Assembly: GCA_015039315.1 (NCBI GenBank)
Contig: WIDE01000016.1
Location: 221,706 to 285,705, forward strand
Reading direction: 5' to 3'
Origin: Clavulina sp. PMI_390
Lineage: Eukaryota > Basidiomycota > Agaricomycetes > Cantharellales > Hydnaceae
DNA length: 64,000 nt
Below are positions 36,202 to 46,854 of the stretch, one piece after another. The position numbers were made by a program, and so were the translations under genes. The notes beneath the pieces are model-generated. The model was not told where the DNA came from, made no database searches, and saw only the letters and a program-made list of their open reading frames with translations. Numbering within the stretch: position 1 is the stretch's first letter; each line of letters begins with the position of its first letter.

Positions 36202-37003
36202 ATGGATTTTCCAGGTCAAGGCAAATTCTGCTTCCCTATCCCACCTTATCTAGGTAATGATTTGGTAGAGTTGGTCCCTTTTGAGGTGCGCAGATAGCGC
36301 TATAGGATTCTAGGCCCTCTCCGTTTAACGCGCTCTTGAGTTATTGTAGATTTCTAAGCACGCGGATATTTACGTGAATGCGTTGAAAGGGCACGATGAA
36401 GCCTTTCGCTGGTTGCCATACCCTGCCTTTGCGTCGATCGCAGACGTCGAAACCTTTATGCAAACCTGGGTAATTCCCGACTCGGGTCTCTTCCTATTCG
36501 CTATCAAGGATAAGACTCGCTCTACTTCTCCGGATGTTCAAGGCGTGGTCACAGAAGAGACCTTTGCGGGAGTGATGACGCTTATGAGCGGGAGCGTCCA
36601 GGCCGCGACCGCTGAGCTCGGCCATATCCTCATCCTGCCCAAGTGTCAACGCACGCACGTCCTCACGAATGCGTGCGGGCTGCTGCTTCAGTACGCACTC
36701 TCGCGCACCGAGGAGGGCGGCCTCGGTCTTCGACGCATGCAATGGCAGGCCAATGAAGCGAACGGCCCGTCCGTCGCCGCCGCGAAGAAACTAGGCTTCC
36801 AATTTGAGGGTGTCCTTCGCTGGCACCGCGTTTTACCCAAGGAAAAGCCCATTGGGCCCGGAAATAACGCTCGAGAGCCGGATGACGGCAGAGGTCCTGG
36901 GAGACATACGGCGTTGCTTTCATTGTGCTGGGATGATTGGGAGGGAGGCCAGCGCGAGGCGTTGGCCCAGAAGATGGTGCTTCGGAAGAAGACGGTTGAA
37001 TGA
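36202..37003 (+). CDS. GNAT-family N-acetyltransferase (RimJ-like)
   Basis: Acyl-CoA-dependent acetyltransferase, probably acting on an N-terminus or a small amine; the substrate is unknown. Two exons, 36202-36285 and 36350-37003, give 738 nt (245 aa). The N-terminus MDFPGQGKFCFPIPPYLGND leads into the acceptor-side region (DEAFRWLPYPAF). The core strands and the RimJ/RimL-type pattern follow: AELGHILILPKCQRTHVLT, ALSRTEEGGLGLRRMQWQA, NEANGPSVAAAKKLGFQFEG and VLRWHRVL. The NxxSxxAAxKLGF element is diagnostic. Length is normal for fungal members. Expressed away from zinc-finger gene C. Confidence 0.85.
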
Positions 37004-37769
37004 ACGAAATATGGGCGTTCCGCGTGCATCCCCGTCCCGCCTCAAGCTCTTCGTAATGATCTTCCCAAGTCTAGTCCCTCGGCCACTCCCACTGGCATGC
37101 CAATGAAGGACAGACGACATCGATCATGCGGCTGCCATTTTCCATACTAGAGGTGCCCTATTCACATAAAGTCTAGATCTTGAGCAGATGTGATCGACTG
37201 CGTATTGGATATTCAAACGGTATTGATCTCTAGACATGAGGCTCCGATCCTGGAAGCTCTTTTACAGCCTGTCACCTAATGACCGTCCCACCGAACGTTC
37301 TCAGCTTCATTAGCATTTCCCAGATAATTGAAACGGAATTGCAAAAAGGAAGAATCAACAATTATGGGCTATATATATACTGCAACGTTTTCCTCGACGC
37401 TGGTGACGGTAAGACAGACCGGGGCTTTGTGTTTTTGGGTCAGTTGACCTAACGTGCAAGGTAACACCCCGACCCAAGAACTCGAACCTATATCTTCCTG
37501 GAGTCAACATGTTCAACACGTTGTGCGCCGTTCATTTTATCCATTCACTCCTGTGGTGAGCATTGAACATAGTCGACGAGAGAGGGCAGCAGAGATTGTA
37601 CACAGTAATTGTATTCCACTTTTATCTTACAACAACTACACAGCACACATGATCTATCATGGTCGTAACGTACAAAGCTTACAGCTTCGATTCGGGGTCA
37701 ATGAACTTGGCGCCCTACATCCACCAAAACGTGTCAGCAAATTATGAACAAAATGTGACCAAAACGGCA
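37004..37769. other. Intergenic, convergent 3' regions
   Basis: Between the GNAT stop (plus) and the MDH stop (minus). A run TATATATATA near 37371-37380 is present but has no gene in position to use it. Confidence 0.5.
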
Positions 37770-39264
37770 CTAGCAGCTGACCTTGGCAATGTTATCCGAG
37801 AGTTCGGGAACGGCAGCAGCAATAAGGGCCTTCTCGGCGTCGGTGAGGTTGCCGAGAGTCTTGATGGAGACGATACCCTCGGGCTATAACCCGCGCGAAA
37901 ACGATTCAGCGTCAGTCATCCAGGCTTCAGCAGCAGGTGAGAAAACAAGGAGAAAGAACGTACGCCGAGCTCAACGGGGGCGGAGAAGAAGGCAAGGTCC
38001 TTGCCGATCTCGCTCTTGATCGCAGCACCTCCGTTGGGGTCCGCATCGAGGTGGACGTAGCTGGGAGCGACGATGCCCTTCTCGCCCTTGAGCGCCTTGA
38101 TGACCTTCTCGGCGAACTCGGCACCAGCGTAGGCCATGGAGAGAGTCGCGGAACCTGCACCATCCTTAGCCTTGACGACCTCATCACCACCGAACTGGAT
38201 GCGGTTGACGAGCTTGTCAAGACCGGCCTTGTCAAGCGAGGCCGGGAGAGGGTGCGAGGACTGGGAGAGCAGGGGCACAATGGTCACGCCGGAGTGGCCA
38301 CCGACGACGGGGACGACCACCTCGGGGGCGATGGTGGTGTCCTTGACGATCTCGGCGACGAAGGTGGAGGCGCGGACGACATCGAGGGTGGTGACACCGA
38401 ACAGCAGCTTGGGGTTGAACACACCAGCTTTCTTGAAGACCTCAGCGACGATGGGGACGGTGCTAGTAAAGTAGAGAGACGGATTGGTCCAGAGAGATCT
38501 TGGATGAAAACTCGCACAATACTCTTACCTGTTGACGGGGTCTAATAAATGAAGATTAGCATGACTCGAGATTCGCCCAAGAAAATGCGTCAGTACTTAC
38601 TGGAGATGACGAGGACAGCAGCCTTGGGGGCAACCTCAGCAATGGCGACAGCAAGATCACGGATGATGCCAGCGTTGATCTAGTTATGGACGTGTTCAGC
38701 CGTCGAACACAGATAGACTAACTCTCGCGTTTTCGCCATAACAAACCTTGAAGAGATCATCACTATATGCGTGCGGTAAATGCCCGTTAGAACAACCTAA
38801 GGGTGCCAAGGGTAGCAGAAAGTTCTCACCGGGTCATACCAGGCTTGCGTGGGACACCAGCAGGGATCACGACGATGTCGGCACCTTTGAGGGTCTTCTT
38901 GAGCCCATCGTCGGCGGGGAGAGAGCCAGCAACCTTGGCAGGGGTGGCGATGTGGGAGAGATCAGCAGCGACGCCAGGGGTGTTGACGATATCGAACAGG
39001 CCGAGCTAGATTAGGGAAAAAGGGCGGTGAATTAGCATATGTCGCGCATACGCGTCGCGCTCGATCGGGACCAATCAACGAATACAAAAATACCAAAAAC
39101 ACATACCTCAGTGACCAAGGGGTTGAGCTTGAGGAGGAGGGAAAGGGGTTGGCCAATGCCACCTAGACAGCAGAAATTCGCATCGAATCGGATCGTAAAC
39201 TCGAACGCGTTGACGATCGATCGATCCTCGTACCAGCAGCACCGAGAACGACAGCCTTGACCAT
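37770..39264 (-). CDS. MDH: NAD-dependent malate dehydrogenase, apparently without presequence
   Basis: Interconverts malate and oxaloacetate with NAD. The Rossmann start [17 protein letters not shown], the mobile-loop arginines in [26 protein letters not shown], and the active-site His in [13 protein letters not shown] are all present. The protein ends [10 protein letters not shown]. The ATG gives [12 protein letters not shown] directly, so no mitochondrial targeting sequence is encoded from this start, which suggests the cytosolic isoform. At least seven exons, including one of only 16 nt (38747-38762) that encodes the end of Arg plus DDLFK. Orientation is opposite to GNAT and convergent with it. 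Confidence 0.92.
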
Positions 39265-39758
39265 GATTTAAGGATGAATCTAGGGTAGAGTGAAGGGGAT
39301 AAGCTCAAGGATGCTGGGCTCAGGATCAAGGTCTTTCTTAAGTACCGTGTTAAATTGAAGGATTGGGGAACGAGAGAAGCCGGGGATTCACTTGTTTACA
39401 TGTGATGATCCCCACTCGCACTTTACATTGCAATAGAGCATCGGTTGAGCACTTCGCCGGAGACTTTGCTAGGCGTATGGAGAGCCCCTCAAACTAGACC
39501 CGAGTCAGCCAAAAAAGAAATGATTGCGTTATTAGGGGGTACATTGCATGTTACAGATATTATGATAGGATGCACGATGCATGTGAGAATCGGAAACCAA
39601 TGATCCGGAGCCACACTCTCAGAACTGGAACAAGAGAAGGCTATGTGGACTTTTTGGGCATAGTGCGAAATGAAGTCCGAGCATGATGCGAGGTAATGTT
39701 GATCATCCTAATATGATGAGACTACAGCGGGAGAGGGGGAGACCATGTCAGACATGGA
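39265..39758. other. Intergenic
   Basis: MDH promoter side and 3' region of the 82-aa gene. Nothing else seen. Confidence 0.5.
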
Positions 39759-40143
39759 TCAAGCTCCCCATTTCTGATTCCGCCGAGTAGCCAATGCATT
39801 TTCATATGCAGCATCTCGAGGCGTTGCGGGGACCTCTAACGAGTCCTTGCGCCGGTGGCCAGATGAACCGACCCGGAGCGAGGATGATCGAGTGCGGACA
39901 GCTATGATGCGGCGGACATGAGAGAAAAGTCAGATAAAGGTAAAACACAACAAGCACGGCGATCAGATATACTCACAATCGAAAGCGGGGGTCTGAGTGA
40001 TGATTGGAATTTGTATTGATGCGCGGTTAACAGCGGCAGTGACTGGTGAGAAAAAGCATGAGCGTTGAGTGTTTGTTGGGACAGAACATTGTTTGGGACT
40101 AACCTGCAGTGGTATTGGAAGGCATGGCTGCAAAGGACGACAT
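39759..40143 (-). CDS. Small protein of unknown function (82 aa, three exons)
   Basis: I do not recognise this gene. Exons 40104-40143, 39977-40042 and 39759-39901 total 249 nt in phase, with GT-AG sites (GTTAG, GTGAGTA donors). The product starts MSSFAAMPSNTTAVTAAVNR, has a short apolar stretch (ASIQIPIITQTPAFD), then a basic Ser/Arg-rich part (RTRSSSLRVGSSGHRRKDSL) and ends AYENALATRRNQKWGA. A TATA box (TATAAAT on the coding strand, about 40248-40254) lies about 105-110 bp upstream of the ATG, the same spacing class as other genes here. There is no obvious signal peptide or membrane helix. Phase, splice and promoter agree, so it is probably real. Confidence 0.6.
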
Positions 40144-41389
40144 GATTGGATAACCTTTGTAGGGGTGTTTGTGCTTTGAGTAGGCTGGGAGGAGCTCAGA
40201 GAAGACTGATGTTTGATGGGGGAGGAAGACGAGCAAGGTATTGCAGCATTTATACCTCCTTGCCAGAGGCGCGGTCACAGGTCATCAGTGCAAGTCAGCA
40301 CTGATGATGGAAACCAAGGCGAGCGCTCAGGGCCCAGATCCACCATCCGTAGAATAGACGGTGTCACCTGAGCACAGCTTTGGTAAGTGTGGAAGGCCAA
40401 GGCCACGCTTCCCCGCAGCGCATAGCCTCCATTCCCGAAGTACCGAACCCGACGGCGGCCCTTGCGAAGCCGTCGGACACCCATAGACCGCCTTAGAACA
40501 TCCAGGGCAAGCGATAACGAGCACCCGAAGCTGTCAGTAGCGGTGCCACCCGACGGGTAGTTCCTCGAACCCGAGTCTCGGAGGTGGTGGGTGTGTCCAC
40601 AATCTCGACCGGATCGGACAGCCTCTCTAAGCCAGTGTGGGTAGCTGGCGCGCACAAAAGACGCTTTTCGGCATCAAAGGGCGATGTTGAGCGCGTCCAT
40701 ATGATGGCGTAGTGAATACCGCCTTCTGAAGTCTCGGAAATAATACACACAGCCCTGCCACACGTTTCACTCGCTGCGCGCCATCACAAAGTGAAACCTG
40801 TGAACACGAGGATGTCGTCATGACGTACAGCGCTGCCTGGCATTTCAATCAGCCTATTAGATCAAAAAGTCTGTGTTCGCACAACGTGGATTAGGGCTGG
40901 AAGATTTGTTCTGTGGTTGGCGGGACATGGTAAGGGTGGTTACGTCATAGCACGTGATCATTCCGGCATCGCACAGCTCCTTGTGGATGACTTGCCGCAT
41001 ATTCTAGCAGGATGAATACTAAAATACATTGGCTGCCTGTAAGCTTATAGAGAAGGTGATATTGGAAAATCACTCCAACTCAAAGTCTTGGCCGTGTTGA
41101 CTCTATGAAACTTGCCGCCCTCCCATCCGCTGAGGATCACCGTGGATCCACCACAGGCTATTTCATCAAGGCTATTTCGCCCCACACAGCTGACTCCTAA
41201 ATATGTCAATACCTCTGGGCAGCGAAGTTCCGGTGTGAGCTGCGCGCCGCCAAGCTATCATCGAAATTTCTCGCAAGACAGCTTGTTCTGAGAGAAAGGG
41301 GGATAGATCATACGCATGTCATAAGTATTGATACTATGTAACGATTTACATCTCAAAGGTGTGATTTAGGAGAGGACGTCTTAGAGCTA
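40144..41389. other. Intergenic, GC-rich part unassigned
   Basis: Around 40.3-40.85 kb the sequence is open on both strands. A minus-strand frame (IHYAIIWTRSTSPFD and onward to 40493) looks protein-like, but I could not join it to a start in phase. The rest, to the stop of the membrane protein, shows nothing. Confidence 0.35.
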
Positions 41390-43729
41390 TTATTCGTCGT
41401 CGCTCGTGGCTATCCCATCATGACTCGACCTTTTCCTCAAGAAGCGTCTTCCGCTCGACAGCCTAGGGATCGCATTTTGGCGCTCATGGGCAGCTGTGCC
41501 ACCTTGAGAATCCTTCATCCCCCTATCATTAACGGTCCCCAGCCTCTTTTGTCCTCCTCTAGTGGTGAGCCTGCTTGAGGCGCTGGGCCACAGCGTCCGC
41601 ATAGGGCTCGAGGCTCTTCTCATCTCCCACGCCTCAACATCGGATGGCTGCTCGTACGCCAACGCGGACGTTCCAAAGATAGAATCGTTGTCCTTCCTCG
41701 CCCCATCCATGAATACCAAACCTGGATTTGATCCTCGACCTAGAGCCGGTCCCGTCCCAGCAGGAACCCGCAAGTGCTGCCCAGGATGATTCGGATCTGG
41801 CGCGCTCCCCAAACCAATCTTCGCCACTTGCTGAGCCTTCTGCTTCCTTCTCATCGAGTCTGACACGGGGATCCTGCTGGATCTATATGTGTGAACGCCG
41901 AGGTCGATACTGTTCTGCCAAGATGGTGGAGCGGCAGAGGTGTATTGCGATGCTGACGATGCCGAGACAGCGCTGGGCCCGCGGCTAAGCATTGGAGTCG
42001 CCACGGTCCTTCGAGCACCTTCCGAGGCCTCGTGATTATTGACGAATGGGTTCATGAGCGCAGCTGAAGAAGCCTGGGAGTATCGGCTCGCCTCAGAATC
42101 CGTCCGATAGAGTCCACCTGCTGCGCTGAAATGGACGCTCGCCCTCGAGCGAGCGGATCGGGCGCGCGACGTATGACGCGTCAGAGCGCCTTCGCTCCAC
42201 ACACTCCCTGGATCAGATCGAGTGATTGTACCCCGTCGACCCAACATTGCCTCGCATGCCGTACCCAGGTTGTTCCTCAGGGCCTTCGCCCATCCAGTAG
42301 CAGATAGGGAGCTCGAGTGATCCTCCTCGCGTTCGGACTCCCAATACCGTGATGATAGTCGGGTGGTGGCGATACTGTGGTTGCGGGCGACTTCTCTGTT
42401 GTCGCGCCCGTGCGCTGCCTCAGGAGGTACGAGGAGCCTCTCCGCATCAGCGGAAGCTTCTTCATACTGATACGGATACGGCAGCCCGCCGTCTTGTAGA
42501 CCCTCGCGCATGAAAGGAGCTGCCTGATCCGTCCTGGGTGTACCGAAATATTCGTTATGTTGGCTAGGAGAAGGGGGTATCGGGCTCGTACTCCTGTTAT
42601 GAACGGCGATATGAGATGGTTCAGGAGGGACGAGGGAGTGGTACTGGTGATCGGATCTTGCGGCGCCTTGCCTCGAAGTTTCTCCACCAGGGGGATACGG
42701 AACGATAGAGCTGACAGTGGCGGTCAAGCCATCTCCTTCGTTGTTTTTCTCCGTTTCGGTCTTGTCCTTACTCCACCATCCCCACAGCTTCCCGTGCACA
42801 CGAGTGGCATGACGAGCTACGTGCCCATGTATATTAGTGAAATAGTCTTCGGACCAGAGCATTTGAGTACGGCGATGGGTGATAACATTGAAGCCTAGAA
42901 GAAGGATGAGCAAGACCAGAATGAATCCCATGAGCGCAGCGGCGGCGATGCCGATCCAGAACAAAGTCGTATGTCCGTCAGCGGTGGCGGTTGGAGTAGA
43001 AGAAGACGTTGGGATATAGGTGACCGTTGTAGGGTGGGTCGTCTGGGTGGTGTTAAACATGGAAATGGTGGTGGTAGGTGGCGGGGTGGTGGAACCAATC
43101 GATGAGGTCACTGTACCTGTCGAAGCAAGAAAGGTAGAAATTGGGAGGAAATTCACTCCAGTTGACGGTATAGACCCGATGTAGGAGTAAGAAGCGCTGA
43201 TTGAACGAGAAGGTTGTGTGGTGCGAGGGCTGCTGGTAGAAACCGGCAGCACAACGGTAGTAAATTTTGAGGGTGCCGAGACACTTGATGGATGCTGCAC
43301 GCGATTGGCTCTCGTAGCAGTGGCAGGTTGCGGCCTCGTTGAATGGGAGGGTGGATGAGAAGGTTCGTCCGGCCAGACAGAGAGGGGCAGTTTGGTTGCT
43401 GAAGGAATGGGAGCAATGATGACTGGAGACACCCCTTCGAGGGGGTCATTTTCAGTGATGATTTGTGGGCTGACAGCTTCAGTAACGAGTGGACCGGAAC
43501 CTATTGTTACAGCCGCCGTGGGGGCTACGTTTTGAAGGGCATCTGTGAGCAGCGGGACGTCCACGGACACAGGAATTTCAGAGGCTAGTGGAACAGCGGG
43601 CAGGTCGTTCGACAGAGGTATGTCGTATTTTTGGAGATCACGTAGGCTTGGGGTTTCTGCATCAAAGCGCGAGACAGAGCGAGCATACAGTGATCCTGCT
43701 GGAGGACGAGGTCTCCTTGACCGGCCCAT
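41390..43729 (-). CDS. Single-pass membrane protein with Ser/Thr-rich ectodomain (779 aa)
   Basis: One uninterrupted open frame. The N-terminal about 250 residues are rich in Ser, Thr and Pro (likely O-glycosylated). They are followed by one transmembrane helix at about residues 256-281 (FWIGIAAAALMGFILVLLIL) and a stop-transfer HRR, then a long cytosolic tail rich in Ser, Arg and charged residues. This is the usual layout of fungal cell-surface sensor-like or wall-associated proteins, but no specific family domain is visible. From this ATG there is no signal peptide; an upstream exon around 43.75-43.80 kb (MRHLLISVLIS...) could supply one, though I could not find a phase-consistent splice. 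Confidence 0.72.
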   Translation of the reverse strand: MGRSRRPRPPAGSLYARSVSRFDAETPSLRDLQKYDIPLSNDLPAVPLASEIPVSVDVPLLTDALQNVAPTAAVTIGSGPLVTEAVSPQIITENDPLEGVSPVIIAPIPSATKLPLSVWPDEPSHPPSHSTRPQPATATRANRVQHPSSVSAPSKFTTVVLPVSTSSPRTTQPSRSISASYSYIGSIPSTGVNFLPISTFLASTGTVTSSIGSTTPPPTTTISMFNTTQTTHPTTVTYIPTSSSTPTATADGHTTLFWIGIAAAALMGFILVLLILLLGFNVITHRRTQMLWSEDYFTNIHGHVARHATRVHGKLWGWWSKDKTETEKNNEGDGLTATVSSIVPYPPGGETSRQGAARSDHQYHSLVPPEPSHIAVHNRSTSPIPPSPSQHNEYFGTPRTDQAAPFMREGLQDGGLPYPYQYEEASADAERLLVPPEAAHGRDNREVARNHSIATTRLSSRYWESEREEDHSSSLSATGWAKALRNNLGTACEAMLGRRGTITRSDPGSVWSEGALTRHTSRARSARSRASVHFSAAGGLYRTDSEASRYSQASSAALMNPFVNNHEASEGARRTVATPMLSRGPSAVSASSASQYTSAAPPSWQNSIDLGVHTYRSSRIPVSDSMRRKQKAQQVAKIGLGSAPDPNHPGQHLRVPAGTGPALGRGSNPGLVFMDGARKDNDSIFGTSALAYEQPSDVEAWEMRRASSPMRTLWPSASSRLTTRGGQKRLGTVNDRGMKDSQGGTAAHERQNAIPRLSSGRRFLRKRSSHDGIATSDDE

Positions 43730-44011
43730 GGCATGGCAAGAGATGAGGGAAAGGGAGGGTTCACGGGTGAAATCAGTACAGATATGAGCAAGTGTCTCAT
43801 TGTCGCAACCGGAGGCCTAGACACTGGGGCAAAAGTCGATTGAGAGGGCGGGCGGTGTCAGAAAGCCTTGTTTGCATGTATTGACTCAAGGAGTTGCACA
43901 ACAGACTCAGACGTTGGACGGGCGGAAACGACAACAAAGATACTTTCATAGTGTCTAGACAATGTATACATAGATCTAGAGGCAAACCCAAAAGCTTGGA
44001 TAAAAACTCTT

Positions 44012-45887
44012 TTAAACCGCAGTGGCGAAACCTATGATCACAGCAGCATACGGGTCAGTGAACAAACTTCAGAGTCCAGACCAGCTGTTGAAAACCTACC
44101 GATGCGGCTGTTGGTGGTGTCGTAGGCAGAGTACTATAGAAGCAAGAGGTCAGCATGGTGTGCCATTCAGCGATACACGTTGTTCAAGACGTTCTCACGA
44201 AGAAGACTTACGTAGTTCTCCAAGAACTTCTGGCCAATGATGAAGTTGACGAGGGCCTGGAAGAGGCCACCATTGTTGATCCAGGAGTAATACTTGCCAG
44301 TGGTAAGGCCAAAGTTGTCATATTGGGCGGTGGGCACGAGATACTGGGCAGGAGTGAGCGTGAACGCGCCAGTACCAATATGTATGGTGATAGTCTGACT
44401 GTAAACATAGACCACCAGATGAGCGGAAGGGTTGTGGTAGGTGAGTGAAAGAGAGCTTTTGCTCACGTGGGCTTTGTGGTGAACATCGCAAGACCTGAGC
44501 TCGAGTCCGTCGATCCGCCGGTGGCGGAGAGGAACTTGTTGTACGCCGCGATAGGGAGGTAGATCAAGGTTGTTCCCTATATCAGTAATAATTTTGTTAG
44601 AACAGAAGTGGTGGAAGCTTGATTATCTAAGAGAAACAGTGTTGCACGTACAGTGTCGACGATCGCGCTGTCGCCACTAGCGAGTAAAGTGGTGGAGCCA
44701 TAGGTAATGGTGCCAACATCTACTCCCCAGTAGCTTGAAGTTGGTAGTTATTGAGGTCAGCACAATAGTGGCAAATAAGATGCACAGGCCGCGGAAAGAG
44801 GGACGTACAGGCTGTAAGGCGAAACAGTGCTCTTGGGCACCCACGTGAGGGTGCCAGTGTAGAGAGTGGAGTCAGTGCCACCAAGGGTCAAGGCCCCATT
44901 CGAGTCAGAAGCGTCCTGGATCCACACGGGTTGGTCAATATGGGATCGAGGGCAGATGAAAGCGGAGCACTCACGCTACCACTGATGGGAGCGAAGTGAA
45001 CGCCAAGGACTTCGGTGCTCTATATTGGTGGGAAAGAGTCACCAATAGCCAGCAGTATATAGAAGAGATTTCAGTCTCCTTACAATAGTACCAGCCGACT
45101 TGAGGTTGTCCATGAAAGTCGGCACAGTCGTGACACCAGAGACGGTACCTGTGGTGAGATCGGCAGGGCCGAATCCGAAAATGCTACGTAGCCCATCAGC
45201 ATCGGGTGTGCCAGCATGACTAGTCCCATTAGCAGTAATACATACCCGTCATATCCAGTGAAGCCGCTAGAGCTGGTAGCACCACCGACGTACTGGGATT
45301 TGAGGGAGACCCCACCCACGGTGACCTATCATTTTTGTCCCAAGGCATGAGCAAGCGTCGCAGCTAATAGGTCTGAAGACACTCACGGTGTCCTTATACT
45401 CGGTGCCTTTGACCGAACCAGAGCCATACGCCAAGGTGAACGAATCACCAGTGGAAGTTGCAGTGGAGCTTGGGGTATATTTGGTCTGAGCACCAGTCTA
45501 CCACCAAAAAAATTCAGACACAGACAATGTCCCATTTGATTGAGCTCATGGGGTTTGAAAGTTTGATGGCTGCTCCGTAGGACTCACCCAGAGGTTTGAG
45601 GACCCAGTGTCAACAATCAGGTTAAAGACTTGGTTCCCGATGGTGGTGGCAACGGTATACGTGACGTCCCCATTGACGACGGGGATGCTCCCAGTGGCTG
45701 TAGCAGCAAAAGATTTACCGCGCGCAGCGTCAAGCTTGACGATGTTCTTGGCAGTCAGGCCAGACTTGGCAGCCTTTTTGATTGGAACCGTGATGACATT
45801 GTCGCGTCCAGAGATGGGAGAGGCGGCAGTAAGGCTGGCAATGCCAGTGGCGAGGGCCAAATAGGCAAGGTGACGGGAAGACACCAT
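44012..45887 (-). CDS. Aspartic protease 1 (family A1, polyporopepsin-like, subfamily I)
   Basis: Secreted pepsin-like endopeptidase. Signal peptide MVSSRHLAYLALATGIASLTAA, then a prosegment (VPIKKAAKSGLTAKN...). First catalytic motif LIVDTGSSNLW, flap tyrosine in LAYGSGSVKG, second catalytic motif AIVDTGTTLIYLP, and the C-terminal signature FIIGQKFLENY leading to DTTNSRIGFATAV. Around nine exons with 45-70 nt introns. This subfamily lacks the KR processing site and the Cys pair seen in proteases 3-6. It is the twin of protease 2, from a tandem duplication. The start is the ATG of MVSSRHL, which aligns with MVSARHL of protease 2, rather than the ATG four codons upstream. Confidence 0.92.
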
Positions 45888-46854
45888 CTTGATGACCAAA
45901 TTCAGAAGCAGGAGGAGAGAGCTCGGAGGTCGGGCTGGGGAGCTGAGACAGCAGAGGAGAGAGGGGTTATATACTGCGTTATACTACTTAAGCGAGCATG
46001 TGAACGTTGTAGAAGCGTGCACCTGGTGCCATCCTTCACTCCATCTTCAGAATGGATTGCGAATGTTTTACAACGGAAGGGGAATGTGCGCTGAGTGTCA
46101 TTCTATGTAACCGCGAGGCCAACGTAGCTGCATGAGAATGAAAATCAGCACATGTGTTAGATCAATATTTCTAATTGCCCCACAAGTGCATCGGTCACTA
46201 CGGCTTGCTTAACAACAAACTTAGGTAGTGCATTGCGTTTGCAACGCCAGAGAACAGTTTGAAGTGGGAGAGCAGGTGAAAATACTTAGCAGGCAAAGGG
46301 ACAAGCTACAGGAGGTCTTAAGGAGCTTGGCAGCAACAGATTGGTTGAGAAGCAGAAACTCGCGTGCGTCAGCCCGAAGCCAAGACCCATCATCATAATA
46401 GACCTCGCGTGGTGTGTAGATCTATGCGGGCTGGTTATGGTCACTGAATGCAAAAAAAGGTCGTTAGTGCGCGTTTGGTCTTACTACGCCGGCCGCGAAC
46501 GAAGAGGGGTCAAGGTGCAATGAATTGAAGTTGCTCGGTCGGTCGATTGAGGAAGCTTGTTCGTGTTGTTTGGCTGTATTGATGGATACCCACGCTCCCT
46601 CGGTCATCATGGGTGGCAGAGTGGGAAGAAACTCTTACAATGAGATAATCTCTCTCAGGTATAATTTTGGCACCAACGATATGTGAGTACGAGGTGAGAC
46701 GGCTGGAGAAAATCCCACGATATGCAATTGTTGAAAGAAAAAGAGAAAAAAGATGAGCACGAAATGTGTTATTGAGGGGGCAGGCAGATCGCAGTGTCTA
46801 GACAGTGTATACGTATACGTAGAGGCACCCCCAAAAGCCTGGCAATAAACATTT
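45888..46854. other. Intergenic between proteases 1 and 2
   Basis: Promoter of protease 1 (TATA box about 80 bp from the ATG) followed by sequence homologous to the region upstream of protease 2. A motif ATTGCGAATGTT...ACGGAAGGGGAA is shared by both copies (about 46052-46084 and 48885-48918). Confidence 0.6.
45967..45973 (-). promoter_or_regulatory. TATA box of protease 1
   Basis: TATATAA on the coding strand, about 80 bp upstream of the ATG. The same position is conserved in protease 2. Confidence 0.6.

Larger units (their letters stand above)
43945..46785. repeat. Tandem duplication unit 1 (aspartic protease gene 1 plus flanks)
   Basis: This roughly 2.85-kb unit and the next match along their length. 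Both have the same 3' flank (GTGTCTAGACA...GTATACRTA), the protease gene, and an upstream region with near-identical stretches such as GCGCGTTTGGTCTTACTACG at about 46471 and 49320. Boundaries are approximate. Confidence 0.75.

Noticed and set aside
37450..37510. Sequence resembling a tRNA T-arm (GGTTCGAGTT on the minus strand)
   Set aside because: The flanking bases do not pair into a T-stem, and no D-arm or anticodon arm is present.
40275..40860. Overlapping open frames on both strands in a GC-rich patch
   Set aside because: Open on several frames at once, as expected for GC-rich DNA; no phase-consistent exon joining worked.
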